In this document: positions 22,225 through 29,580 of the stretch, piece by piece | Position numbering within the stretch: the stretch's first letter is position 1 | Layout of the letters: every line of letters begins with the position of its first letter | DNA from: Hellea sp964472905 | GTDB taxonomy: Bacteria > Pseudomonadota > Alphaproteobacteria > Caulobacterales > Maricaulaceae | Assembly (NCBI GenBank): GCA_964472905.1 | Contig: CAYYMI010000023.1 | Coordinates: 1-39,738 of the forward strand | DNA length: 39,738 nucleotides | Direction of reading: 5' to 3' | Position numbers and translations under genes: made by a program | The notes under the pieces: model-generated | What the model was told of the DNA's origin: nothing | Databases searched by the model: none | The model's input: only the letters and a program-made list of their open reading frames with translations

Positions 22225-23609
22225 GCGCGCCTTTAGACATATTAAAACAAGCGCTTCCACCAGAGAGCTGGACAGATGATCCCGATATTATTGCCCCTTG
22301 GCTCGTTGAATGGCGCGATAAATATCAGGGCCATACACCGCTCATGTTGCTCCCAAGCTCTGTTGAAGAGGTCGTAACAGCGGTCAAAATATGCGCGCAG
22401 CATAATATTAAAATTATGCCCCAAGGCGGAAATACGGGATTAGTCGGCGGTCAAACGCCTATGGGGGAAGTTTTATTATCGAGTCGTAAAATGAACCGTG
22501 TTCGAGACATGAACGCGACGAATAACGCAATGATTGTCGAGGCCGGCGCCACACTGCAATCTATTCACGAAGCGACCGACTCCGTTGATCGTAAATTTCC
22601 GCTTTTTTTAGCTTCACAAGGCTCCTGTACGATAGGCGGAAATTTATCAACAAATGCGGGCGGAAATCACGTTTTAAAATATGGCACAACAAAAGATTTG
22701 GTTTTTGGCGTTGAAGCCGTTTTAGCCAATGGTGATATTTATAACGGGCTTACGAGTCTTCGAAAAGATAATACTGGATATGATCTTTCAAAATTATTCT
22801 TAGGGGCAGAAGGCACGTTGGGAATTATCACAGCCGCGAGTCTAAAACTTTTTCCAAAACCCGGACATGTTCAGCGGGCAATAATGGCTGTTGATAGTCC
22901 AGATAAAGCTATCTCGCTTTTGGAATATTGCTGCGCTCGCGGGGCGTTAGCGATGTTTGAGGTCATTCCAAAAATCGGCTTTGACGCCGTTATTCAAAAT
23001 ATCCCAAAACAGCGCGACCCTTTTAGCCAAAGCCATGCTTGGTACGTTCTTGTGGATTGGGATACTGAATCTGAAACTCACGGTGCTGAGCTTGCTGAAA
23101 ACATACTTGGTTTTGCCTTTGAGAAAAGCCTTATCCGTGATGCCGTCATTGCGCAAAATGAAACTCAAGCACAGCAAATTTTGTCGATAAGAGAAAATAT
23201 GTCGGCAGGACAAAAATTTCTCGGGGGTTCTATTAAATTTGATATTACGGTTCCGCTTCACACTATTCCTGAATTTTTAACCCAAGCAGATAAAATGATG
23301 GAGGCCCTGATACCGGGGTGCCGCCCTGTTAGCTTTGGTCATTTTGGTGACGGGAATATACATTACAACATATCCCAGCCAATGGACGCTAATAAAGAAG
23401 GCTTTCTAAATCAGTGGGATAATGTCTCGGACGCAGTCTTTGATGTTGTCGAGAAGTTTGGAGGTTCGATTTCTGCTGAGCACGGTATTGGTATTATGAA
23501 AAAAGCCGATCTGGCAAAGCGCGCTGATCCTGTTAAGCTTAAACTCCTAAAAACAATCAAGCGCGCGCTAGACCCTCAGAATATCATGAACCCGCGCGTT
23601 ATGCTTTAA
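22221..23609 (+). CDS. FAD-binding 2-hydroxyacid dehydrogenase (GlcD/D2HGDH-like)
   Basis: A flavoprotein of about 462 residues in the FAD_binding_4/FAD-oxidase_C family that includes D-2-hydroxyglutarate and D-lactate dehydrogenases. Seen are IMPQGGNTGLVGGQTP and GSCTIGGNLSTNAGG (PCMH-type FAD binding), DNTGYDLSKLFLGAEGTLG, and C-terminal FGHFGDGNIHYN and SAEHGIGIMKK, typical metal and substrate-site blocks. The start is taken as GTG 22221, overlapping the previous stop (GTGA), with GGAGAAG before it. The particular hydroxyacid is not determined, and D-2-hydroxyglutarate is a good guess because of the C-terminal motifs. Confidence 0.9.
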   Translation: MSAPLDILKQALPPESWTDDPDIIAPWLVEWRDKYQGHTPLMLLPSSVEEVVTAVKICAQHNIKIMPQGGNTGLVGGQTPMGEVLLSSRKMNRVRDMNATNNAMIVEAGATLQSIHEATDSVDRKFPLFLASQGSCTIGGNLSTNAGGNHVLKYGTTKDLVFGVEAVLANGDIYNGLTSLRKDNTGYDLSKLFLGAEGTLGIITAASLKLFPKPGHVQRAIMAVDSPDKAISLLEYCCARGALAMFEVIPKIGFDAVIQNIPKQRDPFSQSHAWYVLVDWDTESETHGAELAENILGFAFEKSLIRDAVIAQNETQAQQILSIRENMSAGQKFLGGSIKFDITVPLHTIPEFLTQADKMMEALIPGCRPVSFGHFGDGNIHYNISQPMDANKEGFLNQWDNVSDAVFDVVEKFGGSISAEHGIGIMKKADLAKRADPVKLKLLKTIKRALDPQNIMNPRVML

Positions 23610-23627
23610 CGGTCTATAATCTGAAGC

Positions 23628-23656
23628 TTGACGCAGCGTTTTGGCTCGCCTATATC
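23628..23656 (+). promoter_or_regulatory. Sigma-70-type promoter of rpmE
   Basis: TTGACG (23628-23633) and TATATC (23651-23656) are spaced by 17 bases, predicting a start near 23663 and a leader of about 55 bases before ATG 23717. It directly follows the stop codon of the FAD dehydrogenase gene. Confidence 0.6.
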
Positions 23657-23716
23657 GCGCCCTCGAGCGGGGGACCACCCAAAGTAAACCCGTGACCAAA
23701 GGCTAAGGAGCCAAAC

Positions 23717-23938
23717 ATGAAAAAAGATATACACCCTGATTATCACATGATCACAGTGCAAATGGTTGACGGATCAACTTACGAAACACGTTCAACATAT
23801 GGCAAAGAAGGCGACACGCTCGTTCTTGATATTGACAGCAAGACACATCCGGCCTGGACAGGCGGAGATGCTAAACTCATGGACCGCGGTGGACGCGTTT
23901 CACGGTTCAAAGACAAATTTGCAGGGTTTGGCGTCTAA
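23717..23938 (+). CDS. rpmE: Ribosomal protein bL31
   Basis: A 73-residue large-subunit ribosomal protein bL31, which bridges the subunits. It starts with the diagnostic MKKDIHPDYHMITVQM and contains WTGGDAKLMDRGGRVSRF. No cysteines are present, so it is the zinc-free form, as expected for Alphaproteobacteria. AAGGAG precedes the ATG by 8 bases. It has its own promoter and a strong terminator, and looks monocistronic. Confidence 0.97.
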   Translation: MKKDIHPDYHMITVQMVDGSTYETRSTYGKEGDTLVLDIDSKTHPAWTGGDAKLMDRGGRVSRFKDKFAGFGV

Positions 23939-23962
23939 ATATAAGCGCCAAAACATAATAAT

Positions 23963-23993
23963 AAAAAAGGCCTCCTTAAAGGAGGCCTTTTTT
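23963..23993. terminator. Bidirectional intrinsic terminator between rpmE and the DUF1465 gene
   Basis: AAAAAAGGCCTCC (23963-23975) and GGAGGCCTTTTTT (23981-23993) form a perfect 13-bp stem with the 5-base loop ttaaa. The six T residues on either strand allow termination of rpmE (plus) and of the DUF1465 gene (minus). Confidence 0.95.
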
Positions 23994-24012
23994 ATGAGAT
24001 ATAATGACCCTA

Positions 24013-24582
24013 TCATCCATGAACGACACGCCCGAAGGCGGCCTCGAGACGATTAATCTGATCAGCAACAGTATTACCATTTTGCGCGGCAATAGAGCCA
24101 TAAAGTGAACGGTCAAGACGAGAGATCCGTTCATATAACTGCTCAGATCTCGCTAATAGATCCAATAGTCGCGCGGGAAGTGAATAAGAGTCTTTTGCAA
24201 TGTCAGAAAAACTTAAGCCTTCACCTGATATTTTCTCGCTCACAAGTCTGTACTTTTCTTGACGAGCTTCGGCGGATTTCATTTCGCCCTCTTTAAGAGC
24301 TCGCTGTACTAGAAGCCAGCTTGCAACTTGCATCAACCGTGTTGTCAGTCTCATGGACTGGCTCGCATATGTGAGCGCGTCATTGCGGCTTAGTTTTTTA
24401 CTGTCTTGACGGCCAGGCCCATCAAGATATGCGGCCGTTTCCTCAACCATATCCATGCCTTCGCGAAATGTTTTAGCAAATAATTCGGAACGCGTGAACT
24501 CTAAAAGCCGTTCTTCCGCTTGAGGGGTTAATGTGTCTAGTCTCTCTCTCGTTTCGGCGTCTGTATTATATGTTGCGCTCAT
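24013..24582 (-). CDS. DUF1465 family protein
   Basis: A 189-residue helical, cytosolic protein of DUF1465, an alphaproteobacterial family of unknown function. Matching blocks are RSELFAKTFREGMDMVEETAAYLDGPGR, TRLMQVASWLLVQRAL and LLARSEQLYERISRLDRSLYG. ATG 24582 is preferred because an upstream in-frame start has no recognised homology. It follows the DUF1192 gene on the same strand, a conserved neighbourhood in this class, and its transcript probably ends in the bidirectional terminator. Confidence 0.85.
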   Translation of the reverse strand: MSATYNTDAETRERLDTLTPQAEERLLEFTRSELFAKTFREGMDMVEETAAYLDGPGRQDSKKLSRNDALTYASQSMRLTTRLMQVASWLLVQRALKEGEMKSAEARQEKYRLVSEKISGEGLSFSDIAKDSYSLPARLLDLLARSEQLYERISRLDRSLYGSIAAQNGNTVADQINRLEAAFGRVVHG

Positions 24583-24684
24583 TATGTTTGTCCCGGTTGT
24601 ATGATGACCCACCATCATCCGTGTTTTACAATTGCTGTTGAGGTTTGCAAGCCTTAGGCCATCTTATAGCCCTGACCCGTTTCT

Positions 24685-24873
24685 TTATTTTTTAGGAGAA
24701 AATAACAAGTCAGCCGCCGATAATTCTCGTTTTTTCTTCTCTAATTCGGCTTCTATGCGAGCAACTTCGCTATTGAGTCGCGTGATACGCGTTTTCAGCT
24801 CAGCAACGGATACACCATATAAATCTTCCCCAATGTCAAATTTTGTCTCACTATAGTCCATATCATCCGTCAT
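24685..24873 (-). CDS. DUF1192 family small coiled-coil protein
   Basis: A 62-residue protein with the DUF1192 pattern: an acidic N terminus, then GEDLYGVSVAELKTRI and a coiled-coil (RITRLNSEVARIEAELEKKK) ending at LSAADLLFSPKK. The function is unknown. AAAAGGAAG stands 6 bases upstream of the ATG. It is the first gene of the DUF1192-DUF1465 pair and is divergent from trcR. Confidence 0.87.
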   Translation of the reverse strand: MTDDMDYSETKFDIGEDLYGVSVAELKTRITRLNSEVARIEAELEKKKRELSAADLLFSPKK

Positions 24874-24903
24874 GACAGCTTCCTTTTAATGGCGTAAACA
24901 CGC

Positions 24904-24932
24904 TTGCAAATCAGAAATAATCGCCTTATATC
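24904..24932 (+). promoter_or_regulatory. Candidate promoter of the trcR leader transcript
   Basis: TTGCAA (24904-24909) and TATATC (24927-24932) are 17 bases apart. The -10 is identical to that proposed for rpmE. Transcription from about 24939 would produce a leader of roughly 100 bases with two hairpins before trcR. Confidence 0.45.
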
Positions 24933-24972
24933 ACATACATCGCGTTGGGAACGAGGGTTTTCAACCAAAAAC

Positions 24973-24996
24973 AACCCCGCCGAGCGGGGTTTTTTT
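24973..24996 (+). terminator. Terminator-like hairpin inside the trcR leader (possible attenuator)
   Basis: AACCCCGC (24973-24980) pairs with GCGGGGTT (24984-24991) around a 3-base loop, and a 7-T run (24990-24996) follows. It points toward trcR, whose ATG is at 25042, and no plus-strand gene lies between it and the promoter. It would either attenuate trcR or terminate a short RNA. GGGTTTT at 24955-24961 could pair with the A-rich/CCC segment that forms the left arm, giving a weak competing fold. Confidence 0.75.
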
Positions 24997-24997
24997 A

Positions 24998-25045
24998 ATG
25001 GCAAAATATGCCCCTTCAAGGGGCTATAGAGAGAGGCCGCTATGA
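24998..25045 (+). CDS. Possible 15-codon leader peptide overlapping the trcR start
   Basis: ATG 24998 opens a frame encoding MAKYAPSRGYRERPL and ends in TGA at 25043-25045, so its stop overlaps the trcR start codon (ATGA). GCGGGG from the preceding hairpin could act as its Shine-Dalgarno. A second hairpin (GCCCC/GGGGC, 25010-25024) lies within it. The coupling geometry is suggestive, but a 15-codon frame can arise by chance. Confidence 0.35.
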   Translation: MAKYAPSRGYRERPL

Positions 25046-25722
25046 CACAGATATTAATGCCAAAGGCAACAGCTGTTTGGCTTATCGATAATACTGGCAT
25101 GACATTTAAACAAATTAGTCAGTTCTGTTCACTCCACATCCTTGAAGTCGAGGGTATTGCAGATGGTGATGTTGCCGCAGGAATTCGCGGCGCAGACCCT
25201 ATTGCCAATGGACAGGTCAGCCGAGAGGAAATTGAAAAGGCAGAAAAAGACCCCAATTACGCGATGAAGCCAAATATCTTCGATAGTGATAAGCTTGCCC
25301 CCCGCAAAGGTAAGAAAAAAGGCCCGCGTTATACGCCTCTATCTCGGCGTCAAGATCGACCTGATGCTATTGCATGGATTGCCCGTAATCACCCTGAAGT
25401 CTCGGACGCCCAAATTTCAAAACTTATCGGCACCACAAAGCCAACAATAAATGCCATTAGAGAACGCACGCATTGGAAAATAAATACAATCAACCCAACA
25501 GATCCTGTGTCCTTGGGCCTATGCACGCAAATAGACTTAGACACACTTGTTAAAAAAGCAGCTGATAAAAAAGCCAAAGAAGACGCCAAATTAGCCAAAG
25601 AAACGGGCGAGCCTCTTAAACCTGTTGAGGATCAACCTGCGGCTGAGGCGCTATCGCCCGAACCCGCGAAAACTGAGCACACATTAGAAAGCCTGTTTAA
25701 GCCATCCGAACCAAATAACTAA
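25042..25722 (+). CDS. trcR: Cell cycle transcriptional regulator TrcR (DUF1013)
   Basis: A 226-residue DUF1013 protein, known in Alphaproteobacteria as TrcR and linked to cell-cycle transcription. The N-terminal part MTQILMPKATAVWLIDNTGMTF-like block (residues 1-22) is diagnostic, with FKQISQFCSLHILEVEGIADG following. A second helix-turn-helix-like segment is WIARNHPEVSDAQISKLIGTTKPTI. The last 60 residues are charged and Pro/Ala-rich, probably disordered. GAGAGAGG precedes ATG 25042. Its leader carries a terminator-like hairpin and a mini-ORF. The gene converges on the SDR gene with a 4-base overlap. Confidence 0.9.
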   Translation: MTQILMPKATAVWLIDNTGMTFKQISQFCSLHILEVEGIADGDVAAGIRGADPIANGQVSREEIEKAEKDPNYAMKPNIFDSDKLAPRKGKKKGPRYTPLSRRQDRPDAIAWIARNHPEVSDAQISKLIGTTKPTINAIRERTHWKINTINPTDPVSLGLCTQIDLDTLVKKAADKKAKEDAKLAKETGEPLKPVEDQPAAEALSPEPAKTEHTLESLFKPSEPNN

Positions 25723-26525
25723 GTTAACAGCTCTTTGGGCGGCATGGTATAATTCAACGCCAGTCGCCCGCCATCTACATATATACATTGCCCTGTAACA
25801 TAGCTGGAATCATCCGAGGCTAAAAAAGAGGCAACGCCAGCAACTTCGTCTGGAAGAGCGACGCGGCCCATTGGCGTGCGGGCATGTATTTTATCCAGCT
25901 TATCACCAGAAACACCCGCTAACATATCCGTTTTAACCGAGCCTGGTCCAATTGCATTAACGCGAATACCATAAGGCGCCAGTTCAATCGCCATAGCTTT
26001 TGTCATTTGGCGTAAGCCGCCTTTAGACACGGTATAGGCCAAATAATCTGGGATCGCGACCGTATCATTAATCGAGGACATATTGATGATGGTGTAAGGC
26101 CGGTCGGTTAAATGAGAGCGGTCCTCACGATTTTCAATTTCAGTCACCATATGAGTCGCAACAGCTTTGGAGACTAAAAACGCCCCTCTCAAATTAACTG
26201 CCAAAACTTGATCGAAGTCAGAGAGTTTCAAATCAAGAACGCCGCCCTTAAGAGCAATCCCAGCATTATTGATAAGCCCATCAAGACGCCCAAAAGCGGC
26301 CAAGGTGTTTGCAATTAAATTATGAACTTCCAATTTATCAGAAACATCACATTCAACACTGATAGCCCGGTCAGGATCAACTTTAATATCAGCAAGGGCC
26401 TTTTCACAAGCAGGCCCATCCATGTCAGATAAAACAACCCGAAACCCATCTTCAACAAGACGCCGAGCGCAGGCAAAGCCAATACCCCGCGCGGCACCCG
26501 TCACTATAAAAACACGTTCAGACAT
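25719..26525 (-). CDS. Short-chain dehydrogenase/reductase
   Basis: A 268-residue classical SDR. The Rossmann glycine motif TGAARGIG is near residues 9-16, NNAGIAL follows, and the catalytic set is S (INMSS) and YTVSK (Y-x3-K). The C-terminal block YVTGQCIYVDGG is standard. ATG 26525 is chosen because GGAAGAG stands 5 bases before it; an ATG four codons earlier would lack that spacing. The family covers 3-oxoacyl-ACP reductases and many alcohol dehydrogenases, so the substrate is open. Confidence 0.9.
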   Translation of the reverse strand: MSERVFIVTGAARGIGFACARRLVEDGFRVVLSDMDGPACEKALADIKVDPDRAISVECDVSDKLEVHNLIANTLAAFGRLDGLINNAGIALKGGVLDLKLSDFDQVLAVNLRGAFLVSKAVATHMVTEIENREDRSHLTDRPYTIINMSSINDTVAIPDYLAYTVSKGGLRQMTKAMAIELAPYGIRVNAIGPGSVKTDMLAGVSGDKLDKIHARTPMGRVALPDEVAGVASFLASDDSSYVTGQCIYVDGGRLALNYTMPPKELLT

Positions 26526-26600
26526 AAGCTCTTCCATTCATCATAGATGTTTATGTCACACCTCATTATAGGAGTAAAACATTCCTATAAAGTGTTGAGT

Positions 26601-26771
26601 CTATGCTGTGGCCGAAAGCTGTTCTATTTCGTCTTTGAGTAAAAGTTTTTGTTTTTTAAGATCTGATATTTGTAAATGATCGGGGAGCGGACTTCGCATT
26701 TCTTGTTCAATGCGTATATCTAATTCGGTATGTCTTACCGTTAATGTTTTCAAGCGAGCCGATTTAGCCAT
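26601..26771 (-). CDS. DUF465 (YdcH-like) small protein
   Basis: A 56-residue protein: MAKSARLKTLTVRHTELDI at the start, then RIEQEMRSPLPDHLQISDLKK in outline and a KKQKLLLKDEIEQL helix. The pattern of two amphipathic helices around a Pro-containing turn, with L-K-K-x-K-L-x-L-K-D-E-I, is that of DUF465, function unknown. ATG at 26769-26771, TAG at 26601-26603. It is divergent from a second DUF465 gene 100 bases away. Confidence 0.83.
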   Translation of the reverse strand: MAKSARLKTLTVRHTELDIRIEQEMRSPLPDHLQISDLKKQKLLLKDEIEQLSATA

Positions 26772-26871
26772 TCACATCTCCATATTAACAATAATGACTC
26801 TATAGCATAAATTTGCAGCCAAGTCATCACCTGCCTTGCGGGTCGAGGTAAGCTATTCTAGGACATAGTTT

Positions 26872-27096
26872 ATGAGTGATGAAAATCAGATAGATGATAT
26901 GAGTGATGCAGACCTCATAGCGCTACTCGAACGTTTAAAAAAAGAACACAGACATATAGACAATGAAATAACAGCTAATCTTGAAACAGGCGTGGCAGAT
27001 GTTTTAAAAATAAAGCGAATGAAAAAAATAAAACTGTCACTGAAAGATAAAATTGTATTTATCGAAAATCAGATTACACCTGACATCATCGCCTAA
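26872..27096 (+). CDS. DUF465-like small protein
   Basis: A 74-residue, charged, helical protein. After an acidic N-terminal extension (MSDENQIDDMSDADL), the segment LERLKKEHRHIDNEI and the later IKRMKKIKLSLKDKIVFIEN match the DUF465 helical hairpin. Compared with its neighbour on the other strand it has 18 extra residues at the N terminus. It converges on the GGDEF gene with only 2 bases between the stops. Co-localised DUF465 genes are common in Alphaproteobacteria, and their function is unknown. Confidence 0.78.
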   Translation: MSDENQIDDMSDADLIALLERLKKEHRHIDNEITANLETGVADVLKIKRMKKIKLSLKDKIVFIENQITPDIIA

Positions 27097-27098
27097 TA

Positions 27099-27734
27099 TT
27101 ATTCGTCAGACACTTTCTGAGACTTTTTTGAGATATACATCGCCCGGTCCGCTCTGGCTAATATTTGCTCAGCAGAGCCTTCTGACTCGCACGGCGCTAT
27201 GCCCCATGTTGCTGTGATATTAATATCCCCCGTTGGCATCTCTATTTTTTGCTCTGCAATACGGCAGGCCAATGTTGAGGCTTTCGCTTGGGCCGCGCGC
27301 GGATCCGTTTTAAAGAGTAATATACCAAACTCATCGCCGCCTAGGCGGGCCACCAAATCACAATCTCGAACACCACTGACTAAGACTTCGCCCGTTTTAC
27401 GTAAAATCTCATCCCCAATAGCGTGACCAAATCTATCATTTATAGATTTGAATTCATTGAGGTCGATAAAGATAATTGAAGATAATATATCATAACGCTC
27501 CATGACCGTTTGCGCCCTGGCAAGTTCACGCATGAACGCCCGTCTATTATAGACAGGCATAAGAGGATCAGTATCAGCTGCACGTTCTAATTCTAATACG
27601 CGCAAGCGTAGACGCGTAATTTCAGACGAAAGAGACTTATTCTCAGACACCAAGTCAGAATCAAGCGCAGCTTCTCTTTCTAAAACGCGATTAGCGCCAG
27701 TTTGCAATAATGTTGAGACGCTAGACGCAGCCAT
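27099..27734 (-). CDS. GGDEF-domain diguanylate cyclase
   Basis: A 211-residue soluble protein with an N-terminal coiled-coil (residues about 15-55) and a single GGDEF domain. The active-site loop RLGGDEFGILL has GGDEF at 132-136, and an I-site RDCD (R-x-x-D) stands five residues before it at 123-126. A catalytically competent, product-inhibited diguanylate cyclase making c-di-GMP is therefore likely. No membrane or sensory domain is present, and the coiled-coil probably mediates dimerisation. It is divergent from purE. Confidence 0.9.
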   Translation of the reverse strand: MAASSVSTLLQTGANRVLEREAALDSDLVSENKSLSSEITRLRLRVLELERAADTDPLMPVYNRRAFMRELARAQTVMERYDILSSIIFIDLNEFKSINDRFGHAIGDEILRKTGEVLVSGVRDCDLVARLGGDEFGILLFKTDPRAAQAKASTLACRIAEQKIEMPTGDINITATWGIAPCESEGSAEQILARADRAMYISKKSQKVSDE

Positions 27735-27826
27735 TGATGATATTACCTAAATTAAAGTAGAGCCTCTATATCCAAACGAAGTTAAAAAAATTGAAATCAT
27801 CTGGGTTAAAGAAACATGAAAATCAT

Positions 27827-27845
27827 AAAAAAACGTTGTTTTTTT
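27827..27845. repeat. A/T hairpin upstream of purE
   Basis: AAAAAAAC (27827-27834) and GTTTTTTT (27838-27845) are complementary around GTT. It lies between the divergent GGDEF and purE genes, 15 bases before the purE -35 box. It might be a weak terminator or a bent DNA segment near the promoter. Confidence 0.4.
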
Positions 27846-27859
27846 GAGTAAATTACAGT

Positions 27860-27887
27860 TTGACGCGTTGATTAAAGACGATATTGT
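27860..27887 (+). promoter_or_regulatory. Promoter of purEK
   Basis: TTGACG (27860-27865) and TATTGT (27882-27887) are spaced by 16 bases, predicting a start near 27894 and a leader of about 30 bases to ATG 27923. Confidence 0.5.
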
Positions 27888-27922
27888 GCATCGCTTTCTA
27901 GCGGATGTTACGGAAAGTAATC

Positions 27923-28405
27923 ATGACAAGCTTAGTAGCGATAATAATGGGTTCGACCTCCGATTGGCCGACCATGAAACACGCAGCCGACATATTAGAC
28001 ACTTTAGACATTGATTATGATAGTCAGGTCGTCTCAGCCCATAGAACACCAGACCGTCTTTATGACTTTGCTAAATCAGCAAATTCAAACGGCTATAAAG
28101 TCATTATTGCCGGCGCCGGCGGCGCGGCTCACTTACCCGGCATGACAGCTTCAATGACAGAGCTCCCAGTTTTGGGGGTTCCCGTCGAAAGTAAAGCTCT
28201 ATCGGGCATGGATAGTCTTTTATCTATTGCTCAAATGCCCGGCGGCGTCCCTGTTGGCACATTAGCCATTGGAAAATCTGGCGCAAAAAACGCGGGTCTT
28301 TTAGCGGCCTCAATTTTAGCGCTTTCAGATTCAAAAATTGCGGCGTCTTTAAAAGACTGGCGCACAGCCCAAACCACATCCGTCGCCCTTAACCCGGACA
28401 GTTAA
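27923..28405 (+). CDS. purE: N5-carboxyaminoimidazole ribonucleotide mutase
   Basis: PurE converts N5-CAIR to CAIR in purine synthesis. A 160-residue class I PurE with MGSTSDWPTM (phosphate loop), SAHRTPDRL, IIAGAGGAAHLPGM and ALSGMDSLLSIAQMPGGVPV. The start ATG 27923 has GGAAAG 7 bases before it; ATG 27905 is six codons upstream and less likely. The stop is followed immediately, without a gap, by the purK ATG. Confidence 0.95.
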   Translation: MTSLVAIIMGSTSDWPTMKHAADILDTLDIDYDSQVVSAHRTPDRLYDFAKSANSNGYKVIIAGAGGAAHLPGMTASMTELPVLGVPVESKALSGMDSLLSIAQMPGGVPVGTLAIGKSGAKNAGLLAASILALSDSKIAASLKDWRTAQTTSVALNPDS

Positions 28406-29482
28406 ATGACAGATATGGCGCAAGACGCCCTCCCTCCTGGAAGTACAATTGGTATATTAGGCGGCGGACAATTAGGCCGCATGCTTAGTCTTGCGGCAGC
28501 AAGACTGGGATTTCAGTGCCATATATTTGACCCTTCATGGGGTGGTCCAGCCGCCAAAGTCGCGCGGTTTGAAACCAATGCAGATTATACGGATAAAGAA
28601 GCTGTACTAGAATTTGCAAAACATTGCGATGTGGTCACCTATGAATTTGAAAATGTCCCTAATATGACGGCCAAAATGGCCGGTAGCCAAGCGCCGCTCT
28701 GGCCCGGCGCATTGGCTCTCAATATTGCGCAAGACCGATTAACCGAAAAAGAGTTTATCCAAAACGAGGCAAAGGTTCCTGTTGCTTTATTCGAAGCCGT
28801 AAATTCAGTTCATGAGCTAAGGCGCGCCGTTAAAGTTCTTGGTTTGCCTGCCGTTCTTAAAACACGCCGCTTTGGCTATGACGGAAAAGGGCAATATATC
28901 ATAAAAACCAAAGCAGATATTGATGAGGCTTGGAAGGCCATGAATAACGCGCCTGCCATTTTAGAACAGTTTATTCCTTTCAAGCGTGAAGTCTCTGTTA
29001 TTGCCGCGCGCGCAACCACAGGAGAAACGGCTGCTTATCCTCTTGTCGAAAACGTGCATAAAAATCATATCCTTCACACCAGTACAGTCCCAGCGCAAGG
29101 TGATGATGGCCGCGCGAAAGACCTCGCTATTCAAATCATGACCGCGCTAGATTATATCGGCGTCATGGCGACAGAGTTTTTCGAGCTTGCCGATGGTAGT
29201 TTGATCGTCAATGAAATTGCCCCGCGCGTGCATAATTCTGGGCACTGGACACAAGATGCTGGCTGTGTTGATCAATTTGAGCTTCATATCCGAGCTATAA
29301 CGGGCTGGCCTTTAGGAGATACTGTTCCAAAACATCCTATGCAGATGACTAATCTTATCGGTGAGGACATCAATAATTGGGAACAGCTTGCCCGAACCCC
29401 CAATAGTTTTTTACACCTTTATGGAAAAAAGGATGTCAAAACAGGGCGAAAAATGGGTCACATAAACCGCATTATGAGCTAA
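28406..29482 (+). CDS. purK: 5-(carboxyamino)imidazole ribonucleotide synthase
   Basis: PurK makes N5-CAIR from AIR, bicarbonate and ATP, feeding PurE. A 358-residue ATP-grasp protein with GILGGGQLGRML, TYEFENVP, VLKTRRFGYDGKGQ, EQFIPFKREVSV and NEIAPRVHNSGHWT. It begins on the base after the purE stop and is probably translationally coupled. No terminator is evident in the 98 bases that follow before the pentapeptide-repeat gene. Confidence 0.96.
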   Translation: MTDMAQDALPPGSTIGILGGGQLGRMLSLAAARLGFQCHIFDPSWGGPAAKVARFETNADYTDKEAVLEFAKHCDVVTYEFENVPNMTAKMAGSQAPLWPGALALNIAQDRLTEKEFIQNEAKVPVALFEAVNSVHELRRAVKVLGLPAVLKTRRFGYDGKGQYIIKTKADIDEAWKAMNNAPAILEQFIPFKREVSVIAARATTGETAAYPLVENVHKNHILHTSTVPAQGDDGRAKDLAIQIMTALDYIGVMATEFFELADGSLIVNEIAPRVHNSGHWTQDAGCVDQFELHIRAITGWPLGDTVPKHPMQMTNLIGEDINNWEQLARTPNSFLHLYGKKDVKTGRKMGHINRIMS

Positions 29483-29580
29483 TCAGGCCTAATATTAGCA
29501 TATATTATACGCTGCTATTTTCACTATTATTACAAGGATTTTATTCGCTCAAACGCAATTGAGTCTGTATATTAGGCTGG

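Noticed and set aside
29487..29577. Inverted copies of GCCTAATAT on either side of the purK-pentapeptide gap
   Set aside because: They are short AT-rich arms 75 bases apart, with the right arm just before the start codon; chance is a sufficient explanation.
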